A DNA stretch of 64,000 nt from Pseudomonas lactis. GTDB lineage: Bacteria; Pseudomonadota; Gammaproteobacteria; Pseudomonadales; Pseudomonadaceae. Position 1 is the first letter of the stretch. Each line of letters begins with the position of its first letter. The DNA lies in the NCBI RefSeq assembly GCF_001439845.1, contig NZ_JYLO01000008.1, forward strand, positions 62,001-126,000, given 5' to 3'. The notes under the pieces were generated by a model, which was given only the letters and a program-made list of their open reading frames with translations, was not told the DNA's origin and did not search any database. Shown here in pieces: positions 10,601 through 17,677 of the stretch. Position numbers and translations under genes: made by a program.

Positions 10601-11160
10601 CTGTCCTGGGTGGTATAGCGGCCAGCGGTGTCGAGCAATACGGCCTGGTCGGTAAACCACCAGTCGCAGTTGCGCGTGCCCCCCACGCCGCGCACCGCAC
10701 CGGCGCCCAATTGCGCCGCCAGCGGGAAATGCAGCCCGGAATTGACCAGCGCGGTGGTCTTGCCCGAGCCCGGTGGGCCGATGATCACGTACCACGGCAA
10801 CTCGTAGAGGTTGCGGCGCTCATCGCCGCCCAGCTTGGCTTTTTTCAGCAGTGCCAGGGCTTCGTCCATACGCTGGCGCAGCGTGGACAGCTCTTCGGCG
10901 GTCGCGACGCTGTTGGGGTCGACCGGGGTTTCTGCGGCCAGGCTGCGCATCACTTCGGCGGCCTGGCGACGGGCCTGGATAATGCGGAACACGCGATAGG
11001 CCACCCACAGCGCAAACACCAGCACGATCAGCGCCCAACGGCGCCCTTCGGGCACCAGCACGTCCAGCAGCGGGCCAACAAACCAGATGATCAGGCTAAG
11101 GGCAATCAGGCCCAGCACGGGGATCACCCAGCGAATCATGAAACTGAAAAACGCCTTCAC
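7660..11160 (-). CDS. tssM: TssM (IcmF), inner-membrane channel component of T6SS
   Basis: 1166 residues. Two N-terminal transmembrane helices lie at about 8-30 and 42-60. They are followed by a cytoplasmic NTPase-like domain with Walker A GPPGSGKTT at 128-136, a third transmembrane helix near 440-460 (VTLVVVVSSLWWVSY region), and a long periplasmic part with the IcmF-related and C-terminal beta domains. TssM joins TssL and the lipoprotein TssJ in the trans-envelope complex. Both ends overlap neighbours by 4 bases (tssL upstream, tagF downstream). Walker A is intact, which is not true of all TssM proteins. Confidence 0.95.
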   Translation of the reverse strand: MKAFFSFMIRWVIPVLGLIALSLIIWFVGPLLDVLVPEGRRWALIVLVFALWVAYRVFRIIQARRQAAEVMRSLAAETPVDPNSVATAEELSTLRQRMDEALALLKKAKLGGDERRNLYELPWYVIIGPPGSGKTTALVNSGLHFPLAAQLGAGAVRGVGGTRNCDWWFTDQAVLLDTAGRYTTQDSNSTVDKAAWLGFLDLLKKQRARRPIDGAFIAISLSDLLLGTDAERAAHAAAIRLRIQELYTQLGVRFPIYLMLTKLDLVPGFMEFFDNLSKEERAQVWGMTFALDDGKNSDSPLAHLQSEFAGLEQRLNERLVERLQQERDPARRDLIYGFPQQFGALKDCLQSFLEGVFKPNAFEERVLLRGVYFTSGTQEGSPIDRLIGAMAQSMNLDRQHLARQSGTGRSYFIEKLFTAVAFAERGLVGVNPKVERRRKWIARGVLAATVTLVVVVSSLWWVSYRANQAYIAQVDQKVAPLGQTVQNLSPAQREVLAVLPLLNAVKNLAGDSPSWSEGLGLYQGDMLEAESASVYRKLLIAVFAPRLVTRIEEQLHGGGNSDFLYEGLKAYLMLADTEHYDPDFIKAWIALDWDRNLPRDLPADQRQALAGHLQALFERHPPNARLDPRLIDDLRRQLQQLPVAQRVYDRVKRQKLPEGIPDFRINEAAGRDAALVFSRKSGKPLGEPLSGFFTAKGYRQAFLLSSLNQTGTLAEEQWVLGHEQADQQNVVSLAADVRRLYFQDYQRQWDALLADIDFVPITSVAQASDVLRVISGPTSPLKKLLVAVARETDLQAEERQLAAQGVPVEGGVDKLKERLGSLLGEAQPTANAPAPADDPVTAHFAELNSIVSKNEGEPAAIDGLLSDMNALYVQVSAMVGASGDALLGEAKNQAAAAATRVSLNAERQPPLVQGMVKSVVNSTTNSMMGGVRNQLNAAWVSEVVNVYRQSLAGRYPMSPGSARDATLDDFGQFFGVGGVMDNYFRKYLQPYVDTSAQTWRWQPGAAQKLGIAPGVLQTFQRAATIRDAFFRSGGTQPIVRFELKPVSMDPTITQFLLDLDGQQLSYDHGPSRPVAMQWPNPGSIGVVRISIMPPSASGRSGITLDGPWAWFRLLEQSDLTAGNSPDRFNLRLRVDGASIAYELRANSAFNPFKSRVLSGFSLPERL

Positions 11161-12452
11161 TCGACGCCCTCCGCCAATACGGTGATTTCAACCCGACGAT
11201 TGCGGGCACGGCCTTCGGCAGTACTGTTTGTGGCCAACGGCTCGGTGTCGCTGCGGCCTTCGGCACTGAAGCGCTCGGCCTGGCCGGTCTTGGCCGCGAG
11301 AATTTCCAGCACCGACTTGGCCCGGGCTTCGGACAGCGCCCAGTTGGACGGGAAGCGCAACGTGGCAATCGGGCGATTGTCGCTGTGCCCGGTGACACGC
11401 ACCTGGCCCTTGACCTTGCGGATGGCGTCAGCGATGCGCAGCATCAGCGGCTGGTAGTCATCGACGATGCTGGAGCTGGCCGAGGCGAACAGCTCATCGC
11501 CACGGATGGTCACGACAGAGCGGTCAACCTTGTCTTCCACCGCCACGCGGCCGGCCTTGATGTCATCGGCCAGGAACCCGGCCAGGCGCGGGCGCTCAAT
11601 CACTTTGGGCTGCACCACCGGACGGTCGATGGCCTGCACCGGGATCTCGCCCAGAGCATGAATATTCTTGAACACCGGCTCGGCGTCCGAGGCCAGCTTC
11701 AGGCGCAGGCCGAACAGCAACGCCAACAGCAGCGCCAAGCCAATCGCCACGGCAATCCACGGCGGCATGAACTGCGCCAGGCGATCACGGGCAACCGTCA
11801 CACCGCGCCAGTGCGGTGACAGCTCACGCTCGTGTTCGCCACGGGCGCTGCGTATCGCTGCGGCGGTGCGCTCGCGCAAAGCTTCCAGCTGGCTGCGCCC
11901 GTCGGTCATCACGCGGTAGCGGCCCTCAAAACCCAGGCACATGCACAGGTACAACAGCTCCAGCAGGTACAGGCGTTCCCGTGGGCTTTGCAGGCAGTGG
12001 TCAAGCAACTGGAAGACCTTTTCACCGCCCCAGGCTTCGTTGTGCACGGTGATCAGCAGGCTCTGCTTACCCCAGTCACTGGTGCTGCCCCACGGCGTGC
12101 TCAGCACCGCTTCATCCAAGGCGGTGCAGAGCGCGTAACGGGCCAACAGCACTTCGTTACGTGCCACACCGGCGGCTTCGGCGCGTTCTTCGAACTGGCG
12201 CAGGTACGCCAGCAACTGCGCGCGCAGGCTGGCCGGCGCGGGGTGGGCGATGGTGTTGCGCAGCCGCGTCAACAACGCCAGCAACGGGCCGGCGGCGCTT
12301 TCCAGCGGGTTGAGGCCCTGGCTCTTGCCGGTGAGGATCGGCGCAGCCGGCATCGACAGCGGCGCAGGTTCGGCACGCGCAGGTGCAGGTTCTCGGCCAC
12401 CCGGGCGCGGCATGAACTGGGTGCGGTCATCATCATTGGGATGCATCGCCAA
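11157..12452 (-). CDS. tssL: TssL (DotU/IcmH) with C-terminal OmpA peptidoglycan-binding domain
   Basis: 431 residues. A short Pro/Ala-rich leader precedes the DotU domain (about 50-230), which ends in a transmembrane helix near 232-252 (WIAVAIGLALLLALLFGL). The C-terminal part (about 300-430) is an OmpA-like domain with VTGHSDNRPIA and NWALSEARAKSV, expected to bind peptidoglycan in the periplasm. This is the 'specialised' TssL that carries its own cell-wall anchor. The gene starts one base below the tssK stop and overlaps tssM by 4 bases. Confidence 0.94.
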   Translation of the reverse strand: MAMHPNDDDRTQFMPRPGGREPAPARAEPAPLSMPAAPILTGKSQGLNPLESAAGPLLALLTRLRNTIAHPAPASLRAQLLAYLRQFEERAEAAGVARNEVLLARYALCTALDEAVLSTPWGSTSDWGKQSLLITVHNEAWGGEKVFQLLDHCLQSPRERLYLLELLYLCMCLGFEGRYRVMTDGRSQLEALRERTAAAIRSARGEHERELSPHWRGVTVARDRLAQFMPPWIAVAIGLALLLALLFGLRLKLASDAEPVFKNIHALGEIPVQAIDRPVVQPKVIERPRLAGFLADDIKAGRVAVEDKVDRSVVTIRGDELFASASSSIVDDYQPLMLRIADAIRKVKGQVRVTGHSDNRPIATLRFPSNWALSEARAKSVLEILAAKTGQAERFSAEGRSDTEPLATNSTAEGRARNRRVEITVLAEGVE

Positions 12453-13787
12453 TTATCCTCGGATCGCCCAGAAGGCCAGGTTCAAGCCCGGGAACTGCCC
12501 GGCGATATGGAAGGCGAAACCGCCGGAATTGTTCAGCTGCTGCCAGTGCTCGCTGCCACGGTCCAGCTCGTAGTAGGTGCTGCCAGCGTGGTAAGGCAAT
12601 TGGCGTGGCGCCACCGGCAATGGCAGCAGGCCGATGCCCGGCAGTTGCAGGTTGACCATGTCGCGGATGTGCTCCACCGAGCCAACCTTGCTCTGCTGGC
12701 CGAAACGCGCACGCAGGGTTTCGCCGGGCACATCGGCGCGCACCACGAGGATGAAACTGGCGTTGTCGAGCAGGGTCTTGTCGGCCAGCATCGCCACATG
12801 GATGCCGTAGGCTTTCTCCACGATCGGGATCGGCGTGGCCTTGCTGTCGATCAGCATCGACAGCGCCTCACGCAGGGCCGCCATCACCGGCATGAAGCTC
12901 AGGGCCAGGTCGTCGTGCTGGTACTGCGGGTATTCGTGGGGACGGCGGCCGGAGGTTGAGAAGGTGGAAAATTCACCGGCCAGGCTGACCAGTTCGCTGA
13001 AGAAGCGCTCCGGGTGCAACGGGCTCAACTGGCTGAAGTGCTGGATCAGCGGCTGGGCGCGGTTGACCAGTTGCAGCAACATGAAGTCGGCGATCTCCGA
13101 GGCGCCACCGGCACCCGAAGCCACCACGCGACCGGCCAGCGCTTCGCCACGCTGGTGCAACAGGCCCAGCAGTTCGCTGCGAAAGGCCGTCAGCGGTTTG
13201 CTCGCAGCCACGTCCAGCACCGGCGGGATGTAGGTGTCATCGAGCACCAATGCGCGGTCGGCGCGTTTTTCCTTGATGCGTACCAGGCCGATGGCGGCGT
13301 AGTCGCTGATGCCATCCTGCGCTGTCAGCAGGCGCAATGCCCGCGACCCCACCGCCACCGGTGCACGGTTTTCGAACGGGGCGTTGTCGTCGCGCACTTC
13401 GCGCACCTGGCTCACGTAGCGCGCCGCTTCCAGGGCTTCACCCTCGTCCACCGTGTCACGGGCGCCGGCGCGCTTGAGCGGCAGGGCCAGGTACACCAGG
13501 CCGTCGCGCAGGTTGTCGTCGATATTCAACGGGCTCGGCGCCAGGTCGTCCTGGGGAATATTGAACGGCGTGCCATCGGGCAGCAGGCCGCGAGCCGACA
13601 CGATCGCCAGCTTGCCCTGGGCCAGCAGGCCCTGGTCGATCAGCAACTCGGAGAACCCCCAGGCACCCGCCGACAACGGGCGGCTGCGGGCGTCGATCAG
13701 GTTTTCCAGGTAACGGTCATGCTGCTGGAAGTGCTGCGTTCCGATGAACATGCCTTCCGACCAGACCACGCGATTGTTCCAGGACAT
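12453..13787 (-). CDS. tssK: TssK, T6SS baseplate-membrane complex connector
   Basis: 444 residues starting MSWNNRVVWSEGMFIGTQHF, the typical TssK N-terminus (W..GMF..PQHFQQ type). TssK trimers link the TssEFG wedges to the TssJLM complex in the cytoplasm. A GGAG ribosome site lies just upstream of the ATG. The gene abuts tssL without a gap and is 18 bases from tssJ. Length and start are usual for the family, and nothing looks truncated. Confidence 0.94.
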   Translation of the reverse strand: MSWNNRVVWSEGMFIGTQHFQQHDRYLENLIDARSRPLSAGAWGFSELLIDQGLLAQGKLAIVSARGLLPDGTPFNIPQDDLAPSPLNIDDNLRDGLVYLALPLKRAGARDTVDEGEALEAARYVSQVREVRDDNAPFENRAPVAVGSRALRLLTAQDGISDYAAIGLVRIKEKRADRALVLDDTYIPPVLDVAASKPLTAFRSELLGLLHQRGEALAGRVVASGAGGASEIADFMLLQLVNRAQPLIQHFSQLSPLHPERFFSELVSLAGEFSTFSTSGRRPHEYPQYQHDDLALSFMPVMAALREALSMLIDSKATPIPIVEKAYGIHVAMLADKTLLDNASFILVVRADVPGETLRARFGQQSKVGSVEHIRDMVNLQLPGIGLLPLPVAPRQLPYHAGSTYYELDRGSEHWQQLNNSGGFAFHIAGQFPGLNLAFWAIRG

Positions 13788-13805
13788 GGGGGCTCCGATT
13801 GCTTG

Positions 13806-14315
13806 TTATTGGGCTGGGCTGGATGGGGAAGCCACGACGTCGGCGCGCACGGCATGCACGTCGAGGCTGATCTGGTATTCGCTGTATTGGCGCGGCGGCA
13901 CGTTGATGACCGTGCGCCATTGCGCACGGTCCAACTCGCGGTAGCCCACCAGCAGGCCGATCTGGCGCGTGGACGGGTCGAGGTCGCGCTGCACGCTCAG
14001 TTGTTGGCCGGGCTGCACCATCACTTCGTCCTGGTCCAGCAGGTCGAGGCCGAGGGTCGATTGCGCACGGTCCGCCAGGGCGAAGTAATCGGAGCGTGAA
14101 AAGGTCGCGGCGTTTTTCAATTCGAAAATGCGCACCCGCACCGGCGCGGCCTGGCCGTTGGCACCGGGGTTAAGCCCAGCAATCGCGTGAAAGTGCAATT
14201 CGACGGCGGCCGTGTCGGCTTCGGCCTCGGCAGCCGCCTGGGGTTTGACCGCGTCGTTGGCACACGCCGTCAGCAGCAGCGCGGTAGCGGCTGCGAGTAA
14301 AAACCTGGGAATCAT
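13806..14315 (-). CDS. tssJ: TssJ, outer-membrane lipoprotein of T6SS
   Basis: 169 residues. The N-terminus MIPRFLLAAATALLLTAC is a lipoprotein signal with lipobox LTAC, so Cys18 should be lipidated. The rest matches the TssJ transthyretin-like fold (LNPGANGQAAPVRVRIFELKN and the QYSEYQISLDV region). TssJ anchors the periplasmic end of TssM to the outer membrane. The start has a GAGGA site about 7 bases upstream. It lies between fha1 and tssK in the expected order. Confidence 0.92.
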   Translation of the reverse strand: MIPRFLLAAATALLLTACANDAVKPQAAAEAEADTAAVELHFHAIAGLNPGANGQAAPVRVRIFELKNAATFSRSDYFALADRAQSTLGLDLLDQDEVMVQPGQQLSVQRDLDPSTRQIGLLVGYRELDRAQWRTVINVPPRQYSEYQISLDVHAVRADVVASPSSPAQ

Positions 14316-14372
14316 CCTGCGTCCTCAATGACGTATTTAGCTATCCGTTTTATCCATTGGTGCGAGGCGTTT

Positions 14373-15701
14373 TCAGCGTCGCTGTCGTGCACTGTGTTCT
14401 TCGTAGGCCCGGCTGAATTCGCGACCGAACAGGTCCTGGAAATCGTCCTGGGCCTCGCGGGAAATGTTGCTGTAGAGCTCGGTGAACTGCTGCCAGTACT
14501 GGGCCTGGCGCGAACCGTTGAAAAGACTCGAGAGGCCGCCGGGCTTGCCCATGCGCTCCTCCAATTGCGCCGGTTCAAAGCGCGCGAGCAGGTGCTTGAT
14601 CGCCGCTTCCACGCCAGCCATTACGGCCAACTGGTGGGCGCGCAGGTCGTCGAAACTGTCACGTACGGCAAGGTCCGGCGCCATGAACGCCTGGTTGCCA
14701 TGACGCAGCAACAGCAGTAACGCTTCATCGGCATTCGGGGCGAATTTCAATGGGTTGTTTTCGGCGGGGCGGATCATAGTCTGCTGCATGCGGAACTCGC
14801 CCTTGAGGCTGGCACGGGCGCGCAGTACGTCGATCAGGCCCTCGACCATCAGCCGGTAGCTGCGGCCGATGCTTTCCATCTGCGCGCAGGCGTCGGCTCT
14901 GTCCAGGCGCAACTGCTCCAAGCCCGCACCGCGCAGGAAGGCTTGCAGGAGGTCCGGTTGTGGCTCGGCATTGGCCACGGGGAGCGCAACAGGCTCGACC
15001 ACAGGTGGCGGCGGGATGATCGGGTCTGGGGCAGGCGCAGCATTGACCACAGGCGCGGGCGCGTCGCCGAACAGGTCCCAGTCTTCGGGAATCACCGAGC
15101 CTTGCACCGCCGGCTTTTCGGGCGCCGGTACGGCCACCGGAGCCGGGGGGCGAAAATCGTGTTGCTCGGACGGCACATGGTCCGCCACGGTGGGCGGCGG
15201 CACGGCGGTGGGGCTGAGGAAGTCGAACAGGTCGGGCAGGGTTTCCATGGCCGAGGCGCCCTGGAATTGCGGGGCGATCATCGGCGTGGGCGCAGGCTGG
15301 CTCACCACGGCGCCCATCAGCGCTTCAAAGCTATTGGGTGAGTCGCCGGCAAATGGCTGGCTGTCGATGGCCTGCACGTTGAAGTCGATACGCGCCTGGA
15401 TTTCGTAATCGCCGATGCGGATCAATTCACCGTCTTGCAACGGCTCGCTGTTACCCCGACGCATACGAATACCCGCCTTGACCAACTCCACACCATTGGT
15501 GCTGTTATCGGTCAAATAATAACGGCCATCTTTGTATTGAATAACGCAATGTTGCGAAGAGACGAGACGCTCAGGGTCGGGCAATACCCAGTCATTGTCA
15601 GAACTGCGGCCAATAGCCATCACGCCCTGATCCATGGACTTTTCGGGGCATTGCCCAGGTGTGATCTTGTGATAACTAGTGATAGTCAAACACAGCGACA
15701 T
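14373..15701 (-). CDS. fha1: Fha1 (TagH), FHA-domain T6SS scaffold phosphorylated by PpkA
   Basis: 442 residues starting MSLCLTITSYHK, chosen over a longer frame because AAGGAGG lies 5 bases upstream. The N-terminal FHA domain (about 1-110) has GRSSDNDWVLPD, the SSQHCVI phosphothreonine-recognition region and NSTNG. A Pro/Ala-rich linker (about 170-265) leads to the C-terminal domain found in T6SS FHA proteins (about 280-442). In P. aeruginosa Fha1 is the PpkA substrate whose phosphorylation activates secretion and PppA reverses it. This is the first gene of the leftward operon. Confidence 0.92.
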   Translation of the reverse strand: MSLCLTITSYHKITPGQCPEKSMDQGVMAIGRSSDNDWVLPDPERLVSSQHCVIQYKDGRYYLTDNSTNGVELVKAGIRMRRGNSEPLQDGELIRIGDYEIQARIDFNVQAIDSQPFAGDSPNSFEALMGAVVSQPAPTPMIAPQFQGASAMETLPDLFDFLSPTAVPPPTVADHVPSEQHDFRPPAPVAVPAPEKPAVQGSVIPEDWDLFGDAPAPVVNAAPAPDPIIPPPPVVEPVALPVANAEPQPDLLQAFLRGAGLEQLRLDRADACAQMESIGRSYRLMVEGLIDVLRARASLKGEFRMQQTMIRPAENNPLKFAPNADEALLLLLRHGNQAFMAPDLAVRDSFDDLRAHQLAVMAGVEAAIKHLLARFEPAQLEERMGKPGGLSSLFNGSRQAQYWQQFTELYSNISREAQDDFQDLFGREFSRAYEEHSARQRR

Positions 15702-15928
15702 CTTGCCTCCTTGCTGATACATCGCGCGCAGCCTACCCAGGAGGCTGTGCCGCCCTGGAAAGTCCCGTCCTGTCGTACAAACGACCGCCAAAATCTGCTT
15801 TTACCAGCATGATCGCTGATCTTAACTGGCTTCCATGACAAAAATCCGCTCTGGGCGCGCCTTTCGACTCGCCAGTCGCGCAGGTTGTTAAACACCGCAC
15901 ATCTGTCACAGAGGGCGAATAGCTTACC

Positions 15929-15958
15929 TTGACAAGCCATAAGTACTACACCAAAAAT
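15929..15958 (+). promoter_or_regulatory. Possible sigma-70 promoter for tssABC operon
   Basis: A perfect TTGACA occurs at 15929-15934. With an 18-base spacer the -10 candidate is AAAAAT (15953-15958), four of six matches. It would give a leader of roughly 130 bases before tssA. The -35 is good and the -10 is weak. Confidence 0.3.
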
Positions 15959-16056
15959 GCACAACTTCTTGAACATCAGTGATGGCGCAGTAGTGGCACG
16001 CTGAATATATGACCAAGAAAACATGCAAAGTTCATTACGCAACTAATGCATGCGTT

Positions 16057-16074
16057 GCCCGCCATCCAGCGGGC
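16057..16074 (+). promoter_or_regulatory. Stem-loop immediately before the tssA ribosome-binding site
   Basis: GCCCGC (16057-16062) and GCGGGC (16069-16074) form a perfect 6-bp stem with loop CATCCA. The AAGGAG of tssA lies at 16079-16084. A 5'-leader hairpin beside a GGA motif is the setting in which RsmA/CsrA-type repression acts. RsmA control of T6SS leaders is known in P. aeruginosa; applying it here is inference. Confidence 0.4.
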
Positions 16075-16094
16075 CGATAAGGAGATCGAATTCA

Positions 16095-17114
16095 GTGGAT
16101 GTGCCGTTGCTGCTCACCGCCGTTTCCGCGACGTCGCCCTGTGGCGAGGACATGGAATATGACGCGCAATTTCTGCAATTGGAACGTGATGCCAAGGGCC
16201 AACCCGAACGCAGCATGGGCGACTCGATCCTGCCCGCTGAGCCGCCTGAGTGGCGCAGCATCCAGCAGCAAAGCCTCGACCTGTTGCAGCGCAGCAAAGA
16301 CCTGCGCATCACCCACTTTCTGCTGCAAAGCACCCTCGCCCTCCAGGGTGTGGCCGGGCTGGCCGAAGTCCTCACGCTGATCGACGCCTTGCTGCGCCAA
16401 TACTGGGCCGAGCTGCACCCGCGCCTGGATGCCGACGATGACAACGACCCCACCGTGCGCATCAACGCCCTTACCGGCCTGACCTGCGAGACCAATATTC
16501 GTCTGCTGCGCGAAAGCATCCTGACGCGCTCGCGCACCTTCGGGCCCGTGACCCTGCGCGCAGCGCTCAACGCCAGCGGCCTGCAGAGTTTTGCCGATGA
16601 GCAGTTGGGCAACCAGCAACTCAACGCCGCGTTCCTGGACAGCGACCCCGAACAACTGCAAGCCACCCGTGACGCCTTGAGCGCGGCGCGTGCGGCGTGC
16701 GAGGCCATTGAGCAACAGGTCAATGACCAAGTCGGTTCCGCCCAGGGCGTGGACCTCAGCGCCTTGAAGCAGCCGCTCAAACAGGCCCTGCAACTGCTCA
16801 ATCAAGCGGTGCCAGGCACCGACAGCAGCAGCGATCCCGAGGCCGTCAGTGAAGACAATGCCCCCTCGGTCGATAACGCCGCCGCGCCCGCAGCTCCTCG
16901 CCCTTCTGGCGACATCGCCACCCGCGACGATGTGCTGCGCAGCCTCGACAAAATCCTCGCGTACTACACCCGCCACGAGCCTTCGAGCCCGCTGCCGGTG
17001 TTGTTGAACCGAGCCAAGAATCTGGTGCATGCCGACTTTGCGGCCATCGTGCGCAATCTGATTCCCGATGGCATGTCCCAATTTGAAAACCTGCGCGGCC
17101 CCGAAAGCGAGTAA
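16095..17114 (+). CDS. tssA: TssA, T6SS sheath/baseplate assembly protein
   Basis: 339 residues from a GTG at 16095 (VDVPLLLTAVSATSPCGEDMEYD), supported by AAGGAG at 16079-16084. The upstream ATG at 16050 would translate through that ribosome site. The N-terminal ImpA_N domain (about 5-120) includes the typical PCGEDMEYD and YWAELHPRLDADDDNDPTVR segments. A linker rich in Ser/Ala/Pro follows, and a C-terminal region (about 275-339) resembles VLRSLDKILAYYTRHEPSSP. TssA proteins prime or coordinate tail tube/sheath extension. First gene of the rightward operon. Confidence 0.9.
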   Translation: MDVPLLLTAVSATSPCGEDMEYDAQFLQLERDAKGQPERSMGDSILPAEPPEWRSIQQQSLDLLQRSKDLRITHFLLQSTLALQGVAGLAEVLTLIDALLRQYWAELHPRLDADDDNDPTVRINALTGLTCETNIRLLRESILTRSRTFGPVTLRAALNASGLQSFADEQLGNQQLNAAFLDSDPEQLQATRDALSAARAACEAIEQQVNDQVGSAQGVDLSALKQPLKQALQLLNQAVPGTDSSSDPEAVSEDNAPSVDNAAAPAAPRPSGDIATRDDVLRSLDKILAYYTRHEPSSPLPVLLNRAKNLVHADFAAIVRNLIPDGMSQFENLRGPESE

Positions 17115-17168
17115 GCCGCCGGACCGTGCAGTAACAACACCGTCGCTCAAGCGACCAGGAGCAGCAAC

Positions 17169-17675
17169 GTGGCGAAGCAAAGTTCTCAGAAATTCATCGC
17201 GCGCAACCGTGCGCCTCGAGTGCAGATCGAGTACGACGTCGAGCTTTACGGCGCCGAGAAAAAGGTCCAGCTGCCCTTCGTAATGGGCGTGATGGCCGAC
17301 CTCGCCGGCAAGCCTGCCGAGCCGCTGGCACCCGTGGCCGACCGCAAGTTCCTTGAGGTGGACGTCGACAACTTCGACTCACGCCTCAAGGCCATGCAGC
17401 CACGCGTCGCGTTCCACGTACCCAATGAGCTGACAGGCGAAGGCAACCTGAGCCTGGACATCACCTTCGAAAGCATGGACGACTTCAGCCCGGCCGCCGT
17501 GGCGCGCAAGGTCGACTCCCTGAACCAGCTGCTCGAAGCCCGCACCCAATTGGCCAACCTGCTGACCTACATGGACGGCAAGACTGGCGCTGAAGAAATC
17601 ATCATGAAGGCGATCAAGGACCCGGCATTGCTTCAGGCACTTGCCAGTGCGCCCAAGCCTGCAGGGGAGCAGTAA
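17169..17675 (+). CDS. tssB: TssB (VipA), small contractile sheath subunit
   Basis: 168 residues from GTG 17169 with CAGGAGC upstream. The protein begins VAKQSSQKFIARNRAPRVQI and contains family-typical stretches ELYGAEKKVQLPFVMGVMADL and FLEVDVDNFDSRLKAMQPRV. It forms the sheath protomer with TssC in the cytoplasm. Only two bases separate its stop from the tssC ATG, as expected for a stoichiometric pair. Confidence 0.95.
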   Translation: MAKQSSQKFIARNRAPRVQIEYDVELYGAEKKVQLPFVMGVMADLAGKPAEPLAPVADRKFLEVDVDNFDSRLKAMQPRVAFHVPNELTGEGNLSLDITFESMDDFSPAAVARKVDSLNQLLEARTQLANLLTYMDGKTGAEEIIMKAIKDPALLQALASAPKPAGEQ

Positions 17676-17677
17676 TC

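Larger units (their letters stand above)
15702..16094. promoter_or_regulatory. Divergent regulatory region between fha1 and tssA operons (393 bp)
   Basis: No credible gene is seen here. A 118-codon leftward frame across it (15686-16042) overlaps the fha1 start and has no family resemblance. The stretch must hold promoters for both T6SS arms. A sigma-70-like TTGACA is present for the rightward arm, and a stem-loop sits directly before the tssA ribosome site. A TGGCACG at about 16001 resembles a sigma-54 -24 element but lacks the matching -12 element. Confidence 0.7.

Noticed and set aside
16001-16018. Sigma-54-like promoter (TGGCACG) in the T6SS divergent region
   Set aside because: The -24 half is good but the -12 position reads ATATA rather than TTGC, so the essential GC is missing.
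15686-16042. Leftward 118-codon frame in the fha1-tssA gap
   Set aside because: It overlaps the fha1 start, has no ribosome site and no family resemblance; the gap is better read as divergent promoters.
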